Positions 24,337-33,042 of a DNA stretch of 39,874 nt are shown one piece after another. This DNA is from Paraburkholderia sp. BL21I4N1 (lineage in GTDB: Bacteria > Pseudomonadota > Gammaproteobacteria > Burkholderiales > Burkholderiaceae). The stretch is from positions 1 to 39,874 of the forward strand of contig NZ_PVEN01000030.1 in the NCBI RefSeq assembly GCF_002973525.1, read 5' to 3'. Position 1 is the first letter of the stretch. Every line of letters starts with the position of its first letter. Position numbers and translations under genes: made by a program. The notes beneath the pieces are model-generated. The model saw only the letters and a program-made list of their open reading frames with translations, did no database searches and was not told the DNA's origin.

Positions 24337-25170
24337 ATGCAACTCGCTTCCTCTTTCCGTTACGGCTCCCCGATGCTCCGCTCGGATTCCCCCCTCTCGG
24401 ACGACCAGATCCGCCGCGTCGCCCCGTCCATCTTCGCGGATGGCAAGCACCAAAGCCGCTCGGAGCGCTACACCTACATTCCGACCATCGACGTGCTGCG
24501 CGGCCTGCGCAACGAAGGCTTCCAGCCGTTCATGGTCTGCCAGACCCGCGTGCGCGATCAGGACAGACGCGAATTCACAAAACATCTGATTCGCATGCGC
24601 CCCGCGAATGAGATTACCGGCGAGGACGTCAACGAAATCATCCTGCTCAATTCGCACGACGGGACAAGCTCTTATCAGATGCTCGGTGGCGTCTACAGGT
24701 TTGTTTGCCAGAACGGCATGGTCGCGGGCGAAACCGTCGGCGAAGTACGCGTTCCCCACAAGGGCTCCATTGTGCAGAACGTCATCAATGGCGCATTCGA
24801 GGTGCTCGACGGCTTCGACCTGATCCGCGAACAGAAGGACGGCATGCGCGCCGTGACGCTCACCCGCGACGAACAGCACGCGTTCGCGCGCTCCGCCCTC
24901 GCTCTGCGTTACGACCCGACCGACGCGGAAGCGCCCGCCCCGGTTACCGAAAGCCAGCTTCTGAACGTGCGGCGCTTCGAGGACCGCCGCGACGATCTCT
25001 GGACCGTTTTTAACCGGGTGCAGGAGTCCTTGACCAAAGGTGGCCTGCACGGGCGCTCACGCAGCGGGCGTGCCATGTCCACCCGCCCCGTCACCGGCAT
25101 CGACCAGAACGTGAAACTGAACCGCGCGCTGTGGATGCTCGCAGACGCCATGCGCCAGATGAAGGCGTAA
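24337..25170 (+). CDS. DUF932-family protein
   Basis: A 277-residue protein matching the DUF932 family of plasmids, phages and integrative elements (segments RYTYIPTIDVLRGLRNEGFQ, KHLIRMRP, NSHDGTSSYQML, GVYRFVCQNGMV). Its biochemical role is unknown. It precedes the ParB-like gene by 132 bp on the same strand, as usual in Burkholderiales elements. Codon use is GC-rich and the gene is intact. Confidence 0.85.
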   Translation: MQLASSFRYGSPMLRSDSPLSDDQIRRVAPSIFADGKHQSRSERYTYIPTIDVLRGLRNEGFQPFMVCQTRVRDQDRREFTKHLIRMRPANEITGEDVNEIILLNSHDGTSSYQMLGGVYRFVCQNGMVAGETVGEVRVPHKGSIVQNVINGAFEVLDGFDLIREQKDGMRAVTLTRDEQHAFARSALALRYDPTDAEAPAPVTESQLLNVRRFEDRRDDLWTVFNRVQESLTKGGLHGRSRSGRAMSTRPVTGIDQNVKLNRALWMLADAMRQMKA

Positions 25171-25302
25171 GCACGGCACGGGCGGCAGCCCATCGCCGCC
25201 CGATTCCGGTTCATTCCGTCAGGACTCCTCTCTGAGTCCGGCCCTGACGGCATTCCGTACCCACGTGACCCGGAACCTTCCCTTTTCTATCTGGAGTACA
25301 TC

Positions 25303-27672
25303 ATGCAAGCCGAAGTCAACACGCAAATGAACGACACTGCGAACGACACCGCACACGCCACCGAAGCCGAGAACGTCACGGACGCAACGGCTAACGCTGC
25401 GCCGCTGCTCGAAACCAGTTTCGGCAACGAGCAGCCGGTCGTGACCGTGCCGTATTCCGCCCTGCGGCGCTCGCCGCTCAATGCCCGTACGAAACCACTG
25501 TCGGGCATTGGCTCGCTCGCCACCAACATCAGGGCGAAAGGGCTGCTGCAGAACCTCATTGTTCACGAAATGAAGGGCTCGCGAGGCAAACATCGCAAGC
25601 TTGGCGTCTGTGCCGGTCAGCGCCGACAGGCCGCACTCGACCTGCTGTTCGGGCAAGGCCACATCACCGCCGACTATCCGGTGCCGGTGCGCATCGTCAG
25701 CGAAGGCGAAGCCCTCGCCATTTCGCTGATCGAGAACAGCGAACGCGAAGGACTCGACCCGTTCGACGTGCTGCGCGCCTACCGGATGCTGGCCGACGAA
25801 GGTCGCAGCGTCAATTACATCGCCGCGCTTTTCTCGGCTGCGCCGATCACGGTAAAACGACGCATGAAGCTCGCCAGCGCCTCCCCGAAGCTGCTTGCCC
25901 TGCTGCGCGAGGACGCCATCACGCTCGACCAGCTTTCGGCGCTCGCGCTTGCCGACGATCACGAAACGCAGGAACGCATCTGGTTCGATGCAAACGAGTG
26001 GCAACGCCAGCCCAACTATCTGCGTCAGGCGATCACGCATACCGAGATCGACGCGAGCCGCAGCCGTCTGGTGCGCTTCGTGGGGCTGGACGCCTACGAG
26101 GCAGCCGGGGGTTACGTGCGTCGTGATCTCTTCAGCGACGATGAAAACGCGGGATACATCGCCGATGTCGAACTGCTGCAGCGTCTCGCCGCACAGAAGC
26201 TCGACGCCGCCGCCGAAGCAGTCCGGGCCGAGGGATGGGGTTGGGCCGAGGGCCGCATCGAGCGCGACGTGTTTGAACTGAACCGCTACGGCAGGCTGCA
26301 ACCGGTGCAGCGCGTCCTCACCGACGACGAACAGCGGGAGATGGACACGCTCACCGCACAGCAGGACGAACTGGCCGGACAGTTTGACGCCCTCGGGGAA
26401 GACAACGGGAACGCGTATGCGGAAGCCGAACGGCTCGAAACCGAAATCGACCAGGTAAACGCTGCCCTCATCGCGCTCGAAAGCCGCATGCTGACATGGG
26501 ACGTTCAGCAGATGGCCGAGGCGGGCGCATTCGTGATCCTGAGCCCGCAGGGCGAAGTGGTGGTCGAACGGGGTCTGGTGCGCCGCGAGAACAGCGCGGC
26601 GCTGGATGCGGCGGGCGCAACCGTGACCGGCACGCCAGAGGCGGACAGTGAGCCGGACACGGCAACACGAGCGGTGCAGAAGGAGAAGCCGGTTCACAAC
26701 GCGAAGCTTTGCCAGCGCCTGACCGCACATCGTACCGCCGCCGTTCATGCGGAACTCATCGCGCAGCCATCCGTCGCGCTCGCTGCCCTCCTGCAACGCG
26801 TGGTTCCGGAAGTCTTTCCGGAACGGTACGGACTCGGTTTCGCGCCGCATGCACTGGCACTGTCCTGCAACAGCAACCACGACAGCCTGCTCGGCGCGGC
26901 GGACGACCTGCCCGCCAGCACAGCATGGGGCGTCATCGAGGCGCAGCGCGAGCGGTGGGGCCGCGAACTGCCCGCGCGGCGCGCGGACCTGCTGCCGTGG
27001 CTGATGGAACAGGATCCCGGCACGACCCTGCTGGACCTGCTCGCATTCTGCACCGGCACCCTGCTCGACGGCATCGCCGGGGAAAAAAAGCCTCACGCCA
27101 TCAATGCGCTTGCCAGCGCGCTGAACCTCGACATGACGCGGTACTGGACGCCCACGCGCGCCTCGTATTTCGACCATGTCAGCAAGGCGCGCATCGCGGA
27201 AGTCGTCGCCAGCGCCGTGTCACCGAAGATCGCCGCCGACCTCGGCAAGATGAATAAGGCCGATGCGGCAGCCGCCGCCGAACTGCGACTCGCAAAGTCG
27301 GCATGGTTGCCTGAAATCCTCACTGACCGCGAAATCCCGGCAGCACGCTCCGGTGGCGTGGCCCAGGACGCGGATGAGGATGACGACGAAGAAGGCGACA
27401 CCGGCGATGAAGCGCAGGACCGCGACGCGCAAGGCGACGACCACGGCGACAGCCACGGTAACAACCGGATCAACGGCACGGAACCCGGCGAAGGCACCGG
27501 GACCCCGTCGCCGGTGGACGGCCCGACCGGGACACAGGAGCCCGCCGCGACAGGCAGCAACGGTGCGCTGCCCGCGTGGCCCTTCCCGACCGCCGCAACC
27601 GCTGTGACCGACGCACCCGCCATAACCGCCACGCGGCCTGACGACGCGTCCATGACGCAGAACGCTGCGTAA
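25303..27672 (+). CDS. Large ParB-like partition/nuclease-type protein
   Basis: A 789-residue protein. The N-terminal 45-230 region is a ParB/Srx domain and HTH: LRRSPLNARTK, the GLLQNLIVHE segment, CAGQRRQAAL, SLIENSEREGLDPFDVLRAY and an HTH around SVNYIAALFSAAPITVKRRMKLA. ParB proteins of the usual size are about 300 residues. The long C-terminal part here is helical, then acidic and low-complexity (DEDDDEEGDTGDEAQD), as in element-borne ParB-like proteins. No ParA is adjacent on this strand; the nearest ParA-fold protein is the TraL-like one at 28806. It probably serves element maintenance. Confidence 0.85.
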   Translation: MQAEVNTQMNDTANDTAHATEAENVTDATANAAPLLETSFGNEQPVVTVPYSALRRSPLNARTKPLSGIGSLATNIRAKGLLQNLIVHEMKGSRGKHRKLGVCAGQRRQAALDLLFGQGHITADYPVPVRIVSEGEALAISLIENSEREGLDPFDVLRAYRMLADEGRSVNYIAALFSAAPITVKRRMKLASASPKLLALLREDAITLDQLSALALADDHETQERIWFDANEWQRQPNYLRQAITHTEIDASRSRLVRFVGLDAYEAAGGYVRRDLFSDDENAGYIADVELLQRLAAQKLDAAAEAVRAEGWGWAEGRIERDVFELNRYGRLQPVQRVLTDDEQREMDTLTAQQDELAGQFDALGEDNGNAYAEAERLETEIDQVNAALIALESRMLTWDVQQMAEAGAFVILSPQGEVVVERGLVRRENSAALDAAGATVTGTPEADSEPDTATRAVQKEKPVHNAKLCQRLTAHRTAAVHAELIAQPSVALAALLQRVVPEVFPERYGLGFAPHALALSCNSNHDSLLGAADDLPASTAWGVIEAQRERWGRELPARRADLLPWLMEQDPGTTLLDLLAFCTGTLLDGIAGEKKPHAINALASALNLDMTRYWTPTRASYFDHVSKARIAEVVASAVSPKIAADLGKMNKADAAAAAELRLAKSAWLPEILTDREIPAARSGGVAQDADEDDDEEGDTGDEAQDRDAQGDDHGDSHGNNRINGTEPGEGTGTPSPVDGPTGTQEPAATGSNGALPAWPFPTAATAVTDAPAITATRPDDASMTQNAA

Positions 27673-27784
27673 TCCGCGTGGGTTCCGCCGGTCAGTGCGG
27701 TGGAACCCGCCGACCCGGCGCAGCCCGGCAGGACTGCGCCGCACTCCCGCATGCCGTCAGGCGTGTACCGGGACAGAGGCAATC

Positions 27785-28153
27785 ATGAAACAATGCATCA
27801 GGGTCATCGTGATCGCGATCAACGACGGCTCCGGCCACGTTTTCACAATCCCGGTTGAAGTGACCGACGATGAATACCGCAACGGCGAGCATTTCCGTAT
27901 TGCTGTCACGCGGGCCACCGGCACGGGCTTCGTGTCTCCCATGCTGGCACTGGAGACCGACGATCTGGTCAGGCTGCTGATGGACATCAGCACGTTCATC
28001 GCACGGCGCAACGCCATGCCCTGGCGCATCACGCGACAGGCCGGGATCCCCTTTCCACCTCTCGCGCCTCTCGCACGCTGTCGCACCGGTTTGTTATCCC
28101 CGCCACACGGCCAGCCAGACAGCTATCGCTGCCGCACCGGCCAGCATTGTTAA
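27785..28153 (+). CDS. Small hypothetical protein downstream of the ParB-like gene
   Basis: A 122-residue frame. The first 80 residues (RVIVIAINDGSGHVFTIPVE, LETDDLVRLLMDISTFIARR) look like a small alpha/beta domain. The last 35 residues overlap the end of the convergent tra-type gene and are probably extension beyond the real fold. Family unknown. Confidence 0.5.
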   Translation: MKQCIRVIVIAINDGSGHVFTIPVEVTDDEYRNGEHFRIAVTRATGTGFVSPMLALETDDLVRLLMDISTFIARRNAMPWRITRQAGIPFPPLAPLARCRTGLLSPPHGQPDSYRCRTGQHC

Positions 28154-28813
28154 CCCGAGCGCCAGCGTGGCCCTCAGCGTGCGCCAGTACCGGCGCTCCA
28201 GTATTTGCGCGCCGGCCTGCGCCTGCCGCCCCGCTTCCAGCGTCGCCCGCTCGAAAGCCGCAACGGCCCCGTCAAGTCGCGCGCGCTGCTCACGTGTGGC
28301 GGCGGCAAACGCGCCCATCAGACGGTTGCCGGCCGCCCGCGCGATCCGGTTGGCGGCGCGGTCCACCAGCGCATCGAGCGCAGCCTCGTTCAGTCCCGCG
28401 AGAGTGGCCCGGTAGCGTTCCTCATGCTCGTGGATCATGTGCTCGGCAAGCCGTATCGTTTCCTTGCAACGCGCGAGCGCATCGCGGTGCTGCGCCATCA
28501 GCACATCCGTCGCTTCCCTCACTTCGACGCGCATCGTATCGAGGCCGCCTTCGCCCACTTTCCTGATGCGATCCGGCATCACCTCATACAGCCGCGCATA
28601 GTATTCGAGCACGGCGAGTACCGACCACAGCGCATCATTATCGTGCAGGTTCAGCGCCGCCGACACGCGTCGCATGCGCGCGATGCTCGCGTCGTCCGGG
28701 ACCTCGCCCGACACGTCGAGGAACAGGCGCGCGAGCGGATCGGGCGGGTGGGTGCGCCGCGAGCGGCGTGGACGTCCCGGGCGCGTCCAGACACCGGGTG
28801 TCCCATCAGTCAT
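28094..28813 (-). CDS. TraM-like mobilisation protein with a C-terminal membrane anchor
   Basis: About 239 residues. A basic N-terminus, a long helical middle probably forming a coiled coil (residues 80-205) and one C-terminal membrane span (LRATLALGLTMLAGAAAIAVWLAVW). It is the third gene of a traK-traL-x unit. Its ATG overlaps the TraL-like stop by 8 bp. The position is that of IncP traM, but sequence similarity is not evident to me, so TraM-like refers to context. Confidence 0.55.
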   Translation of the reverse strand: MTDGTPGVWTRPGRPRRSRRTHPPDPLARLFLDVSGEVPDDASIARMRRVSAALNLHDNDALWSVLAVLEYYARLYEVMPDRIRKVGEGGLDTMRVEVREATDVLMAQHRDALARCKETIRLAEHMIHEHEERYRATLAGLNEAALDALVDRAANRIARAAGNRLMGAFAAATREQRARLDGAVAAFERATLEAGRQAQAGAQILERRYWRTLRATLALGLTMLAGAAAIAVWLAVWRG

Positions 28814-29498
28814 CGCCAATCACACCGGTAAACATTGCGTCATAGAGCGAGCGCCAGCGCAGCAGTTCGGCACGCTGCCCGATGGGCAGCGTCTCTGCCG
28901 CCTTGCGCACCGACAGGCGCTGGCTGCGCAGGTCATCGGCCACGCGATCCGCAAGGTCCGGAAAGTCTAGTGACCTCCCCTTCGCTTCGATCCCCTTGCG
29001 GATGTTCGAATCCTGATAGAGCGTGAATTTGTCGGCCGTGCCGAAGTAGGCGTTGCGCATCACGTGAGTGGTCGCATCGGGAAACGTCACGCCGAATTCG
29101 CGCAGCAGTTCCAGACTGTCGCGCTGCCGGTTGATGACCCAGAACACGACGAGCCGCCGCGACAGTTCATCGAGTGTGCTCGCCAGCGTCGCGCCATAGC
29201 GCGCCACGCCCGCCTGATTGCGCGCCGCCGTATTGACGATCACCACCGCATCGCGCTTCGCATCGCAGTAGTTGACGAATCCAATCCAGCCATCCGCCTC
29301 GTCAAGGTCGAACGCCGCGCATTCGATCTCGCCGTGGACCGCCTTCATGACATCCGGATTTGACGTATCCGTCTCGATCAGTACGAGGCTCGTATCGCGC
29401 CGTTGCAGGTGATCGGCCAGCGCCAGCGCAACGATGCTTTTGCCCACGCCGCCTTTGCTGCCACCTACCAGATAGATGGGGTTGAGGGTCGTTGCCAT
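28806..29498 (-). CDS. TraL-like ParA-family ATPase
   Basis: A 230-residue P-loop ATPase with a deviant Walker A of the ParA/MinD type, GGSKGGVGKS (residues 12-21). It has a D-x-D motif (LIETDTSNPD) and a later VVIVNTAARNQ strand. IncP TraL and related mobilisation proteins share this size and fold. It lies 9 bp after the TraK-like gene and overlaps the next gene, so it belongs to a mobilisation operon rather than a classic parAB pair. Confidence 0.75.
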   Translation of the reverse strand: MATTLNPIYLVGGSKGGVGKSIVALALADHLQRRDTSLVLIETDTSNPDVMKAVHGEIECAAFDLDEADGWIGFVNYCDAKRDAVVIVNTAARNQAGVARYGATLASTLDELSRRLVVFWVINRQRDSLELLREFGVTFPDATTHVMRNAYFGTADKFTLYQDSNIRKGIEAKGRSLDFPDLADRVADDLRSQRLSVRKAAETLPIGQRAELLRWRSLYDAMFTGVIGDD

Positions 29499-29507
29499 TG
29501 CCGTCCT

Positions 29508-30026
29508 TTACAGGTCGTCGGTATCGGGTTTGATCGCAAATACGAGCGAGCCCTGTACCGGCATGGGTTGCGGTTTGACTTCTGCTTTTCCCCCATGTGG
29601 ACGCGCTTCATTGCGGCCTTCAGTGCGACCTTCATTGCGCGGGCTGTTCGCATGTGACACGCCAGGTTGCGCTGCCCCCTGCGCGCGAGGCAGCGTTGTG
29701 GCAGTTCCGGTTGCTGGCGCTCCGGTCGCCGGACGCGCCATGCTGCCTGCGCTGTTTCCCTTTCCTGCGCGGCTTCCCTTCCCTTCAGAACGCAGCGCAT
29801 ACCGGATCGCGCCTGCCGTAATATCGATGCCTGCCCGTTTCGCCTGCTCCGCGATCTGCTCCAGCGTATATCCCTTCCCCTGCGCGTGACGGATAGGGGC
29901 ACGCACCTCTTTCATCGCTTCGCGAACACTCAGGCCGCGTTCGGCCTGCGGTTTTTCCGGCAGCGCATCGAGCGTCCGGGCAAACGCATCCCATTGCGAT
30001 TTCGTATAGACCCTGGCAACAGGCAT
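29508..30026 (-). CDS. TraK-like oriT-binding protein
   Basis: About 172 residues. The N-terminal DNA-binding part has LSVREAMKEVRAPIRHAQGK, then YTLEQIAEQAKRAGIDITAG and IRYALR. A Pro/Ala/Gly-rich linker follows, and the C-terminus ends FAIKPDTDDL. IncP TraK has the same plan and a similar FNPTPDKKDLL end. TraK binds and bends oriT next to nic. The frame is open to 30053, but ATG 30026 has a GGAGG ribosome site 5 nt upstream. The repeat array at 30228-30562 upstream is a plausible binding region. Confidence 0.7.
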   Translation of the reverse strand: MPVARVYTKSQWDAFARTLDALPEKPQAERGLSVREAMKEVRAPIRHAQGKGYTLEQIAEQAKRAGIDITAGAIRYALRSEGKGSRAGKGNSAGSMARPATGAPATGTATTLPRAQGAAQPGVSHANSPRNEGRTEGRNEARPHGGKAEVKPQPMPVQGSLVFAIKPDTDDL

Positions 30027-30227
30027 CGCCACCTCCAGCGCACGTCGGACCACACCGCCTGCGCACCATCCTGCTCACGCATAACGCACCTGTCAACGCC
30101 GTCCTTTTGCGCCCCAAGACGCCGTGGGAACTCCAGAGAACTCATGAGAGCCCGGGGGAACAACGCACTTTTTTCGCATGTCGTACGCGCGCAACGTTTC
30201 CACCCTGACGCATTCCCATTCGCCGTC

Positions 30228-30562
30228 ATTGCGCAGGCGATTTGCGCTGATCGTGGAAACCTTGTCACCACCGTTACGCATTGCGTTTGCGCTGAACACT
30301 GACACCTTGACGCCGCAACATCACTGCCGTTAACGCAACCAGTTTGCACATCCTTGTGAACCCTCAACGCACGCGGTTTGCGAGCGGTTCGCCATCTTTG
30401 CACGCGCATCACACTTTTCTTTCGCCTCGTGTTATGCACGGCACTCACCACGTCCTGTATCCGCCCTGCGCAGACGATACGCTTTCGGCTGTTTTCCGGT
30501 GCTCAGCCGGAACGCGTTGCATCGTTCCGGCAAAGCACATTTTTTAACGCATGCGGTTTGCG
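30228..30562 (-). repeat. Iteron-like degenerate repeats
   Basis: Five copies of a motif written on the plus strand as TTAACGCAnnCGGTTTGCG: 30228-30246, 30274-30291, 30330-30348, 30364-30382 and 30544-30562. In three copies a CCTTG box follows 31-32 bp after the motif start (30260, 30305, 30576). They lie upstream of the traK-like gene and are candidates for TraK or plasmid-protein binding sites. Confidence 0.6.
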
Positions 30563-30876
30563 CCTGGCGTAACCACCTTGACGCACGAGATACGCAAAAG
30601 GCACACACCGATACGTACATCTGTACGCACGAGGTACGTAACTTTCCCGCACGCGACTTTATCTGAAACGGGACGGCACGACGCACGGAGTAACGCGTTT
30701 TTAGCGCACCCGGAAACGCACGGCGTATACGCTTTCGCGGCGGCCGTTATGCCATTTCTTCGCACGGGATGACGCGGCGTTTCTATGGGGCCTGACCTGT
30801 CATTTGCTTGAAAGCCGCTACCTCCGCGCAAAACGTTTACTCTGGGCGGCAAAAACCGCAATGGAAATGAGTGATT

Positions 30877-30906
30877 GCAGGATAGGCTTGCGCCGGTTTT
30901 GGGCGC
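30877..30906 (-). other. Candidate oriT nic site (IncP type)
   Basis: The minus strand reads CCTATCCTGC at 30886-30877. It contains the IncP consensus YATCCTG^Y and matches the RP4 nic core as I recall it. A 5-bp hairpin, GGCGC/GCGCC (30902-30906 with 30890-30894), lies just 5' of it, where RP4 has its relaxosome inverted repeat. The orientation towards the repeats and traK is also as in RP4. No relaxase gene is in the window. Confidence 0.5.
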
Positions 30907-31149
30907 CCAGGGGCCAACGCTTGAATTCCAGAGGGTCGTCCGCGCTGCCTCCGCATCGTCATCGTGGTCGTACGCGTCGTATTCGTCGCCGACGCACTGA
31001 ACTGGATGCCCAACACTGAGCCTACGCAGAACACGACAATAGGATATGGAATGAAGCTCTGACATCAATCATGTCAAAATTTTGCTCATTTATTTTATGT
31101 CAAATCACTCATTCCATTGATATCCGTTGCCCACACCATGTCATCCAGA

Positions 31150-31182
31150 GAAGCCCCTGTGAACTCTCGCACACAGGGCTTC
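31150..31182. terminator. Hairpin terminator candidate
   Basis: GAAGCCC (31150-31156) pairs with GGGCTTC (31176-31182), and inner CTGTG/CACAC bases extend the stem. It begins 3 bp after the end of the small minus-strand frame at 31186. No T-run. Confidence 0.45.
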
Positions 31183-31185
31183 CCA

Positions 31186-31377
31186 CTATTCGCCTGAGTC
31201 GTGCTTGCTATCGGTCGGTTCAGCTTTTCCGCCGGTGCTATTGCCACTCGCCGAGGTTGGTCCGGCCGGTCGTGCGGCACTGAGCGTAGGTAGCGCGACA
31301 CTATCGATCGCCGACACACGCTGTCCAGCCAGACGGTGAGTTCCATCGCAGTCGGCGCCGGGTGCCTGAATTGACAT
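31186..31377 (-). CDS. Small hypothetical protein
   Basis: A 63-residue frame downstream of the HNH remnant by 22 bp and directly in front of a hairpin. The C-terminal half is Ser/Gly/Pro-rich (SAARPAGPTSASGNSTGGKA). The stop next to a terminator favours a real or formerly real gene end, perhaps a C-terminal piece of a transfer gene. No family recognised. Confidence 0.3.
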   Translation of the reverse strand: MSIQAPGADCDGTHRLAGQRVSAIDSVALPTLSAARPAGPTSASGNSTGGKAEPTDSKHDSGE

Positions 31378-31399
31378 TTTTCTTGCGTTCTACGGGTCT

Positions 31400-31690
31400 T
31401 CAATCGTCCAGCGCTTTGTCGCGCGCAACCAACAGGTCATGATGGAGTTTCAACGAATCGCGTGACGGGTGTTCTTGCTGGTCGGCAGGAAGCGCGAGAA
31501 GGCGACGCCCGCGATATTGCGCGTATTCCGTCCATTCCAAGGACCGCGAAATGGCCACGCGACAGTCAGAATCGACCGCGATCAAGTGAAGATCAAAGAG
31601 CGTGTGGATGTCCGAACGCAACAGGATTCCGTTGGTGATGGCGTAGTTGGTCAGCCCAATGACTTTCGAGCAGAACTGGGTCGCAGCACA
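31400..31690 (-). pseudogene. HNH endonuclease remnant lacking its catalytic core
   Basis: The frame ends with TNYAITNGILLRSDIHTLFD, LHLIAVDSDCRVAIS and LALPADQQEHPSRDSLKLHHD, the well-known tail of HNH nucleases. In intact relatives an AAHIxPY segment with the catalytic His stands directly before TN..TNG. Here CCAATQFCSKVIG precedes it, so about 15 residues seem deleted. The N-terminal domain is not recognisable either. Confidence 0.65.
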
Positions 31691-31907
31691 GCAAGGCAAG
31701 GCCGCATAACATCCTCGGTTATGGGATTCGCCAAACGGGGGCAAGGCCACAGTTCGCATCGTCCCAGTGCCCGGTGTGATCGCAGTCTCTCGACTACTAT
31801 GAACGAAGCCGCCGCAGTGCGTAAGTTGTCGATCGCGCTTAACCGTGCATCCAAAAACCACGGCGAGGACCATCAAGGTAAAGACGCACACGCCGGCCCC
31901 AATCAGC

Positions 31908-32834
31908 TCACTTGAATGCTTTGCTGAGCACGAAGTACGCGGTAGTCGTTTTGAGACCATTCCGAGTGTAGACGGGAAGGAGCGCCTTGAACTTTACGTT
32001 TGCGCGGAGTGACGGAATGTCATACGCGATCACTGGACCCAGAGCCGCCGAGCTAAAATGCCGACCATTCGGTGGCACGAATTGTCCATTTTCCGAGTCG
32101 CCACCCAATTGCCACGCATAGTAGCCGGCAAGTCCCAACTGCCAGCGGCCGAACCGCTCGCTCACGGCATAGTCGACGTCCGCAACGGTACCGCTCTGAT
32201 AGCCGTCGGCGTGATTTTCGCTCGGAATATTAAAAAAAAGATGTCCATCCAGTTCAAGACCATCACCAAGGAAATCCTTCCTCCCAAGATACGTAATAGC
32301 AACGTTCGGTATGTAGAAGAAAGTATTGCTGCCGGGGGAATGGAGTGCAGATTCGTTGTACTTCCCGGTCGGAAAAATCATGGAATACGCCACTTTAATC
32401 GTAACGCCTGTTGGCCCCGCCCCAGCATCATCGATGTGTTTGCTCCAAACCAATATATCCGAATACATGTCGCCGACGCCGCTAAAGGTCTGTGCTACTC
32501 CATTAGCGCGTATCCCTCCGTACAGGTAATCTTGCATCAAACTGCTCCCTACGCTGCCACCCATGATTCTGAATGGATAGACATAGAGCAGACCAACTGC
32601 CGCGACGCCAGCGTTTGAGTTGATTGTAACTCCATGTTCGATTCGACCATTGTCCCCATAATATCGATCCCCGGTCGCCATCCCGGCGATAAGTGCACCA
32701 TAGAAACCCGCCGCCGGCGGGAGAAACGCATTTTGAATGTCAGTGCCGCCTGTCGGGCCGCCATAAATGAAACTTTCAGCTCCGTGAGCATGAGAAGTGA
32801 TAATCAGAAAAAGTACTGCTTTGAGAATTTTCAT
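31908..32834 (-). CDS. Phenol-MetA-type outer-membrane protein
   Basis: A 308-residue protein with a signal peptide (KILKAVLFLIITSHAHGA). It has the alternating beta-strand pattern of outer-membrane channels of the Phenol_MetA_deg family (FPTGKYN, DLEVDYAVS-like VADVDYAVSERFG, YYAWQLGGDS, ending in an aromatic strand). Such proteins are encoded with aromatic-degradation genes and may admit hydrophobic substrates. A GGAGAC ribosome site precedes the ATG. It lies 208 bp after the EthD-like gene in the same direction. Confidence 0.8.
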   Translation of the reverse strand: MKILKAVLFLIITSHAHGAESFIYGGPTGGTDIQNAFLPPAAGFYGALIAGMATGDRYYGDNGRIEHGVTINSNAGVAAVGLLYVYPFRIMGGSVGSSLMQDYLYGGIRANGVAQTFSGVGDMYSDILVWSKHIDDAGAGPTGVTIKVAYSMIFPTGKYNESALHSPGSNTFFYIPNVAITYLGRKDFLGDGLELDGHLFFNIPSENHADGYQSGTVADVDYAVSERFGRWQLGLAGYYAWQLGGDSENGQFVPPNGRHFSSAALGPVIAYDIPSLRANVKFKALLPVYTRNGLKTTTAYFVLSKAFK

Positions 32835-33042
32835 TGATTGTCTCCAGTTGAAAACGCTTTTCTATTCTTAGAATTTCTTTATTTTGCTACGCATACCTAA
32901 TTAATATAGACAGAAAATCATCGATAATATTCCACGGCGGTTATCCCTCGCGAGACCGCAAGCGGGATTACCTGCAGAAGAAGGCGCCATGATCGGCAAC
33001 AGGACTCATCCTCGCAACCGATCCGGTTACTCTTGCAGCCTG

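Larger units (their letters stand above)
30027..31149. other. Non-coding transfer-origin region
   Basis: About 1.1 kb without a convincing gene, upstream of the traK-like gene. It contains the iteron-like array (30228-30562), many further ACGCA-type words up to 30720, and the nic-like site at 30877-30886. The layout nic, repeats, traK matches IncP oriT regions. Confidence 0.55.

Noticed and set aside
25219..27177. Minus-strand open frame of 652 codons opposite the ParB-like gene
   Set aside because: No recognisable motif. The plus strand carries an unambiguous ParB domain and normal codon bias.
30065..30074. CATCCTGC on the plus strand as a second nic candidate
   Set aside because: It fits the loose YATCCTGY consensus but lacks a flanking hairpin, and its orientation relative to traK is wrong. 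The site at 30877-30886 is better.
30228..30562. Repeat array as a CRISPR
   Set aside because: Copies are degenerate, unevenly spaced (34 to 180 bp) and there is no cas gene.
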